From positions 1-58,700 of the forward strand of contig CALLQC010000012.1 of NCBI GenBank assembly GCA_938015255.1: 58,700 nt of DNA. Reading direction: 5' to 3'. The notes under the pieces were generated by a model, which did not search any database, was not told the origin of the DNA, and was given only the letters and a program-made list of their open reading frames with translations. Position numbers and translations under genes: made by a program. This document shows, in pieces, positions 54,478 to 58,700 of this stretch. Positions within the stretch are counted from its first letter, which is position 1. Each line of letters begins with the position of its first letter. The DNA comes from an uncultured Erythrobacter sp. Lineage in GTDB: Bacteria > Pseudomonadota > Alphaproteobacteria > Sphingomonadales > Sphingomonadaceae.

Positions 54478-55454
54478 CACGCAGGCTCCTGTTCCAACTG
54501 CGCAAGCTCTGGGCGCGCCGCGGTCAGGCTGTTCCAAAGCATCTGTGCGGGCGACATAAGCGGGTCAGATGTGCGCAAGCGCAATTCGCGCAGCAGAGCC
54601 ATACCCTTCGCCGGGTCAAGCGCCAGAAGCTGTCGCACGCTCTCCCAGCGCACATCATCGTCTTCCGCAAGGTCGCGGGCGACCTTGGCCATGACGGCAA
54701 GGGCTGGCCGGTGCTGCATGGCACCCAATACTGACACAGCCATCAACCGTTCGCTCGCCCCCTTATTACCGCTAGTCCTGCGCAGCAGAGCTCCGTCTGA
54801 AATCCTGAGTTCTCGCGTGGGCTCGGGAGCTTCTGGCGTACGGGTGAGCTGCAATACGACGAACACCGTTTCAACAGTGGTAATCTGACGCGTCTCGTGA
54901 ATGCCTTTCAACACGATGCGATCGCCTTTTCTCCAGTGGGCCTGGCTACTTTCGACCGCTGCTGTTTGTCCCTCGCAGCTTTGCCAGGTCTGAGAAAACC
55001 CTGCGGCACTGCCAGCCAAGACGGTCTCGTAACTTTCGCGGTCCTGGAACAGGGCACTTTGCGGATCAAAGCCTGCAGCCGCCGGGACCCGCTCATAGGC
55101 CACGAGATTGATAGATGCCCTGCCGCTTTGCAAAAGCTGAATGCTCGAGAGACCCGGTGAATACCTGTAACGGTGCGGCACCTCGCCAAGAGGTTCGCTT
55201 CGCAGCGCACTCATGGTCTCCATCAACCATGGGTCAACGAAAGCCGCCGCAAGATCGGCGTCTTCCAGAAGCGAAGAAAGTGCCCCGCAGCGCTCCATAG
55301 CCTGACCCGCCCCGAACTGCGCGATCGCACGGCGCACTCTCAGCACCTGCTTTTGCTCCAACCAGGCGGAATGGGCGGAGGACATTCTGGCCTTCACGCG
55401 GCGCTGCGCAGCCGGATCGCCCCGCAGCGCCGCAATGTCGGGATGCACAAACAT
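54477..55454 (-). CDS. HEAT-like helical protein of the same module
   Basis: No named family is claimed. The 325-residue soluble protein has a helical N-terminus rich in Arg and Ala, a central beta part and a C-terminal segment resembling HEAT repeats (AVMAKVARDLAEDDDVRWES, then VRQLLALDPAKGMALLREL). It starts 19 bases after the 52-aa gene and is coupled to the cupin-like gene. The central WRKGDRIVLKGIHETRQ looks like a cupin/beta-barrel strand pair. Confidence 0.65.
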   Translation of the reverse strand: MFVHPDIAALRGDPAAQRRVKARMSSAHSAWLEQKQVLRVRRAIAQFGAGQAMERCGALSSLLEDADLAAAFVDPWLMETMSALRSEPLGEVPHRYRYSPGLSSIQLLQSGRASINLVAYERVPAAAGFDPQSALFQDRESYETVLAGSAAGFSQTWQSCEGQTAAVESSQAHWRKGDRIVLKGIHETRQITTVETVFVVLQLTRTPEAPEPTRELRISDGALLRRTSGNKGASERLMAVSVLGAMQHRPALAVMAKVARDLAEDDDVRWESVRQLLALDPAKGMALLRELRLRTSDPLMSPAQMLWNSLTAARPELAQLEQEPA

Positions 55455-55473
55455 CGTTCTCTATCCGCTCAGA

Positions 55474-55632
55474 TCAGGCGAGGAGAGACAAGCCGTCAGT
55501 ATCGTAGATATAGACCATGATCGCGACGATCACGTCATCGTACACCGCCCCCATTTGCGTGGCGGAACCGAATAGGCCCTGTGCGGTTTCGAGGCCCGGA
55601 AGCGAGGCTATATCAATCTTTGGAAAGTCCAT
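55474..55632 (-). CDS. 52-aa acidic peptide, possible precursor
   Basis: A clear AAAGGG ribosome site lies seven bases before ATG 55632. The 52-residue product begins MDFPKIDIASLPGLETAQG and ends VAIMVYIYDTDGLSLLA, with seven acidic residues, one Lys, three Tyr near the C-terminus and no Cys. It is the first gene of a three-gene unit with the HEAT-like and cupin-like proteins. A leader-core arrangement is an inference. Confidence 0.6.
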   Translation of the reverse strand: MDFPKIDIASLPGLETAQGLFGSATQMGAVYDDVIVAIMVYIYDTDGLSLLA

Positions 55633-55749
55633 TTTTCAACCCTTTCAATTCGTGCCGATGCACAATTACCCCCGGCACGGAATGAAGATTGGCCTGCGAA
55701 CGCCCCAGTTGAGAAATTAAAAGATTGTAATGTCGTAAGGGCGCTCGCA

Positions 55750-56262
55750 ATGGTCCGCAGCATGAGCAAACCATTGCCGCGTTTTGATCCTGAGGAAGCC
55801 TCGAAGTTCTTCTTCAAGGTGGGCCACACAGGGTGGCTGGGCCTCAAATGGAGCGCCCATGCAGATAATTGGGTGGAGCTGGAACTTCCCTGGCGCGAAG
55901 ATCTCTTGGGCGAGGCAGACAGGCCTGTGCTAGCCTCTGGCCCGATCATCAGCCTGATGGACATGGCTAGTGGTATGTCCATTTGGCAGACCAAAGGCAC
56001 TTTCACACCTATCGCAACTCTGGATCTGCGGGTCGATTACCAGCGCCCCGCGCGGGAACGCAGCTCTGTCTGGGGCCGGGTCGAATGCTATCGCACAACC
56101 CGCTCTGCCGCCTTCGTTCGCGGGATCGCACATGACGGCGACCATCAGGATCCGGTTGCGCATGTTGCCGGGGTTTTCATGACCATTGGCAAAGATCCGC
56201 GTGAAGGCAAGGTAGCTGAGGGCACAGAGGCCGGGAGCGTAGCGGGGACCGGCGATGCCTGA
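55750..56262 (+). CDS. PaaI-family hotdog thioesterase (1)
   Basis: The 170-residue hotdog-fold protein has GPIISLMDMASGMSIW for the active-site helix, then ATLDLRVDYQRPARE and a C-terminal strand. AAGGGC ahead of ATG 55750 fixes the start. Members hydrolyse acyl-CoA esters. It overlaps the next hotdog gene by eight bases. Confidence 0.85.
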   Translation: MVRSMSKPLPRFDPEEASKFFFKVGHTGWLGLKWSAHADNWVELELPWREDLLGEADRPVLASGPIISLMDMASGMSIWQTKGTFTPIATLDLRVDYQRPARERSSVWGRVECYRTTRSAAFVRGIAHDGDHQDPVAHVAGVFMTIGKDPREGKVAEGTEAGSVAGTGDA

Positions 56263-56644
56263 ACTGGAACTTCCCGCCTATGCCAGGGCTCTCGGCATCC
56301 GCCTCCATACAATTGAGGGCGAAGTACCCGTGCTGTCTGTAGATTTCGGGCCAACGGTCGAGGGGCGTCCGCAGCATTATCATGGAGGCGCCACAGCTGG
56401 CTTGCTCGAAAATGCAGGCTACGCAGCGCTCAGGGCGCGCCTGATGGAAGAGGGCCGCGACGCGAAGCTGAAGCCAGTCAACATCACGGTTCAATACCTT
56501 GCAGCGGGTAAATCCCAACCAAGCTTCGCCAAAGGACGTATCACGCGATTGGGGCGCCGAAACGCGAATATCTCTGTAGAAGCGTGGCAGGACGATCCCG
56601 GCCGCCCCATCGCGACCGCGATCATGAACATCCTGATGGCCTAA
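56255..56644 (+). CDS. PaaI-family hotdog thioesterase (2)
   Basis: The 129-residue hotdog protein has QHYHGGATAGLLENAGYAAL, the active-site helix with a preceding His-Gly-Gly, and VNITVQYLAAGK. It is co-translated with the first hotdog gene. The pair may form a heteromer or act in sequence; substrates unknown. It converges with the penicillin-binding protein gene by four bases. Confidence 0.85.
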   Translation: MPELELPAYARALGIRLHTIEGEVPVLSVDFGPTVEGRPQHYHGGATAGLLENAGYAALRARLMEEGRDAKLKPVNITVQYLAAGKSQPSFAKGRITRLGRRNANISVEAWQDDPGRPIATAIMNILMA

Positions 56645-58700
56645 TCGTCGGGATCAGCAGGCCGCACGTCGAGCCCGCCTTCATCAAGCCTGAATTCAAG
56701 CGGCACGCCTTCGATTTCGGTGCCGAGAATTACACGCCCTTCTTCGAAGCGCAGCGTTGAGCCATTGTCATCAATCGGAATTTCTTCCCCTTCGCCAACG
56801 TCGAAAGGCTGCACTGGCCCGGCCGGGTCAGGTGATGCTGTGGGTTTGGGCAAAGGCAGCGAGAGCGCACCTCGCATAAAATCCTTCCATATACGTGCGG
56901 GCAGTCCACCACCGGTGATCTTGTTCAACGGTGAATTGTCATCATTGCCAACCCAAACTCCAACCACAAGATCACCTGCATAGCCGACGAACAAGGCATC
57001 GCGGTAATTCTGGGTGGTTCCGGTCTTGCCGTAATTCGCGATCGGAAGGGTCGCCGCCCGGCCCGTACCGCGATTGATCGCGGTCCTCAGCATCTGCTCC
57101 AGATCTTCATGATCGCCGCTGGAAATGCTGTCTTCCCGGCTTGTGAGCCATTCCCACCAGCTTTCCTCTTCCTGCGGGAAAGCATGTGGGCGGACAGGGA
57201 AGGAGTTTCCAGCGACGCCTGCATAAGCAGAGGTGAGTTCGAGCAGCGTCATTGAAGACGTGCCGAGCGCAAGACTGGGATCACCTTCGGGCATCGGCGA
57301 CGTCACGCCAAGCGAGCGCGCTGTGCGGATCACATTTTCGCTTCCCACCTCGCCGAACAGTCGCACGGCGGCAACATTGCTGCTGGATGCAAGTGCGTCT
57401 TCCAGGGAAATGGCCGCAGAATATCGCTCGCGTGAATTCTTTGGGCGATAGCTTCCTGTTTCAATCGGAGTGTTTGCGATCATATCTTCCGGATCCCATC
57501 CGGCTTCGAGAGCCGCAAGATACACGAACAGCTTAAACGTCGATCCAGGTTGCCGCTTTGCCTGCGTGGCCCGATTGAAAGGTGAAGATGAATAATCTTT
57601 GCCGCCGACCATTGCGACGACTTCACCGCTGGGCCGCATGGCGACCAGCGCAACCTGCGCATTGCCCAGCGCAGCACGGCTCGTAACGCGGCTGGCGAGC
57701 GATTGGAGCCTGGAGTCCAGTGTGGTTGTGATCACTTGCTTGGAGTAGTTTGTCTCCATTCCCCGTCGTGCCATCGGGAGAGCCCAATCGGCAAAATATG
57801 TGCCCGTTGGCAGAGTATCGCGTGTCCGAACATCCAGTCTGGGTGCAGGCAAGGCATCCGCCTCGGCCTGCGTCAAATAGCCAACATCCACCATTGCGCC
57901 GATGACGATGTCCATGCGAGTCTTGGCGCGGGCATAATGTCTGGTGGGATTGTAGCGTGAGGGTGCCTGAAGCAGCCCCGCGAGCATGGCGGCCTGTTCT
58001 GGTCTCAGATTTTCAGGCTTGCGATAGAAGTAATGCAGAGACGCCGCGCGCAATCCGTATTGATTGTCGCCGAAATAGGCATTCGACAAATACCGTTCGA
58101 GAATTTCGTCCTTGGTAAGCCACCCCTCCAGCCAAAAGGCGATTAGGGCCTCGCGCGCTTTTCTGCTCAAAGTTTGTTCGGGCGTCAGGAACGTGAATTT
58201 CGCCAATTGCTGCGTGATCGTCGAACCGCCCCCCCTGCCGGTCCAGGCAGCGCGCGCGATACCGCGCGGATCAACGCCCCAATGCGAATAGAACCTGCGA
58301 TCCTCGATTGCCAGGAATGCCTCGACAACATGAGGCGGCAGATCAGCAACTTTGACCGGCGCGTCTACCACCGCACCGCTTCTGGCAATCGGAGTACCAT
58401 CGCTCGCAAGCAGCGTAACCTGCGGCGCGGCTATCGGTTCAAGACTTTTTGAAAGCGGCGCCGTTACCGCCAGCCAACCGACGAGCAGTATGAGAATAAG
58501 CAAAATGGCCGCGACAAGCCGCACAGCCCACCAGCGTTTGCGACGGCCGCGATAATGGCCAGGCCGCCACCAAGGAAGGCGGCGCCGCTCTTCCGACAGG
58601 ACATGATCGTCGAGCTGCGAAATACGATTGTCCCAAGTCGCATAATCGGGAACCACGCCTCCTTTGAAGGAGGGCGCGTCATCGTCAGCCTCAAATGGCC
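56641..58700 (-). CDS. Class A penicillin-binding protein (PBP1-type), 5' end outside window
   Basis: This bifunctional peptidoglycan synthase has a cytoplasmic basic N-terminus (RRKRWW), one helix, a GT51 domain with VEAFLAIEDRRFYSHWG and GGSTITQQLAKF, and a transpeptidase with Ser-x-x-Lys in PGSTFKLFVYL. The SxN is in ASSSNVAAV and KTGTTQNYRD carries KTGT. The frame remains open to the right edge; GTG at 58656 is possible but AGGAGG sits only one base from it, so the true start is likely beyond the window. The last 60 residues are an acidic tail. Confidence 0.9.
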   Translation of the reverse strand, partial: PFEADDDAPSFKGGVVPDYATWDNRISQLDDHVLSEERRRLPWWRPGHYRGRRKRWWAVRLVAAILLILILLVGWLAVTAPLSKSLEPIAAPQVTLLASDGTPIARSGAVVDAPVKVADLPPHVVEAFLAIEDRRFYSHWGVDPRGIARAAWTGRGGGSTITQQLAKFTFLTPEQTLSRKAREALIAFWLEGWLTKDEILERYLSNAYFGDNQYGLRAASLHYFYRKPENLRPEQAAMLAGLLQAPSRYNPTRHYARAKTRMDIVIGAMVDVGYLTQAEADALPAPRLDVRTRDTLPTGTYFADWALPMARRGMETNYSKQVITTTLDSRLQSLASRVTSRAALGNAQVALVAMRPSGEVVAMVGGKDYSSSPFNRATQAKRQPGSTFKLFVYLAALEAGWDPEDMIANTPIETGSYRPKNSRERYSAAISLEDALASSSNVAAVRLFGEVGSENVIRTARSLGVTSPMPEGDPSLALGTSSMTLLELTSAYAGVAGNSFPVRPHAFPQEEESWWEWLTSREDSISSGDHEDLEQMLRTAINRGTGRAATLPIANYGKTGTTQNYRDALFVGYAGDLVVGVWVGNDDNSPLNKITGGGLPARIWKDFMRGALSLPLPKPTASPDPAGPVQPFDVGEGEEIPIDDNGSTLRFEEGRVILGTEIEGVPLEFRLDEGGLDVRPADPDD

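Overview
The window reads as about 58.7 kb of chromosome from an alphaproteobacterium, most likely a sphingomonad of the Erythrobacter/Altererythrobacter type. The supporting signs are a class I lysyl-tRNA synthetase, an aa3 cytochrome oxidase cluster with ctaB, ctaG and surf1, an FNR-like regulator with N-terminal cysteines, alphaproteobacterial pyrE-pdxJ-acpS-lepB order, Arg-rich RcnB-type periplasmic protein, moderately high G+C and many 1-4 base stop/start overlaps. The family-level placement is inference. No rRNA, tRNA, CRISPR array, insertion sequence or prophage was recognised.

Layout. 1-2610: end of ettA, a DUF4145 protein, two copies of a palindromic intergenic repeat next to a GIY-YIG nuclease gene, and a PNPOx-like flavoprotein. 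2799-13181: RcnB-like protein, 2OG-Fe(II) hydroxylase, lysK, TM2 protein, DinG-like helicase overlapping a membrane-anchored AraC regulator, fatty acid hydroxylase, SixA phosphatase and soxR with a soxR-box. 13282-21943: VOC protein, SRAP repair protein coupled to ubiA, rsmE-gshA, an ICMT-like membrane methyltransferase, bamB and a YfgM-like protein. 22093-34097: glycosyltransferase with hydrolase, selO, astD-like dehydrogenase, a lipoprotein, a candidate small RNA, rarD, pyrC, ATP-grasp/YgfZ pair, TetR with a divergent di-iron protein, and a GNAT enzyme. 34294-36998: rpmA/rplU, a lipoprotein coupled to an FNR-like regulator, and a membrane protein with a perfect FNR box upstream.

37075-48348 is a long, tightly packed minus-strand run: ctaC-ctaD-ctaB-(42-codon gene)-ctaG-ctaE-DUF983-surf1-thrC-methyltransferase-folB-(103-aa protein)-moaA-moaD-moaE. 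It puts respiratory oxidase assembly upstream of threonine, folate and molybdopterin steps. 48577-53584 is a plus-strand run: pyrE-pdxJ-two small membrane proteins-acpS-lepB-DUF3089-ruvX, where ruvX appears to begin at a CTG codon. The window closes with two hotdog thioesterases and a class A penicillin-binding protein that runs off the edge.

The strongest candidates for something new are a three-gene minus-strand module at 53581-55632 (52-aa acidic peptide, HEAT-like helical protein, cupin-like protein with HxH and a later His pair), and a roughly 150-nt four-hairpin RNA at 27965-28116 whose loops carry C-rich anti-Shine-Dalgarno motifs. Next in interest are the perfect FNR box beside the FNR-like gene and the repeat/GIY-YIG association.
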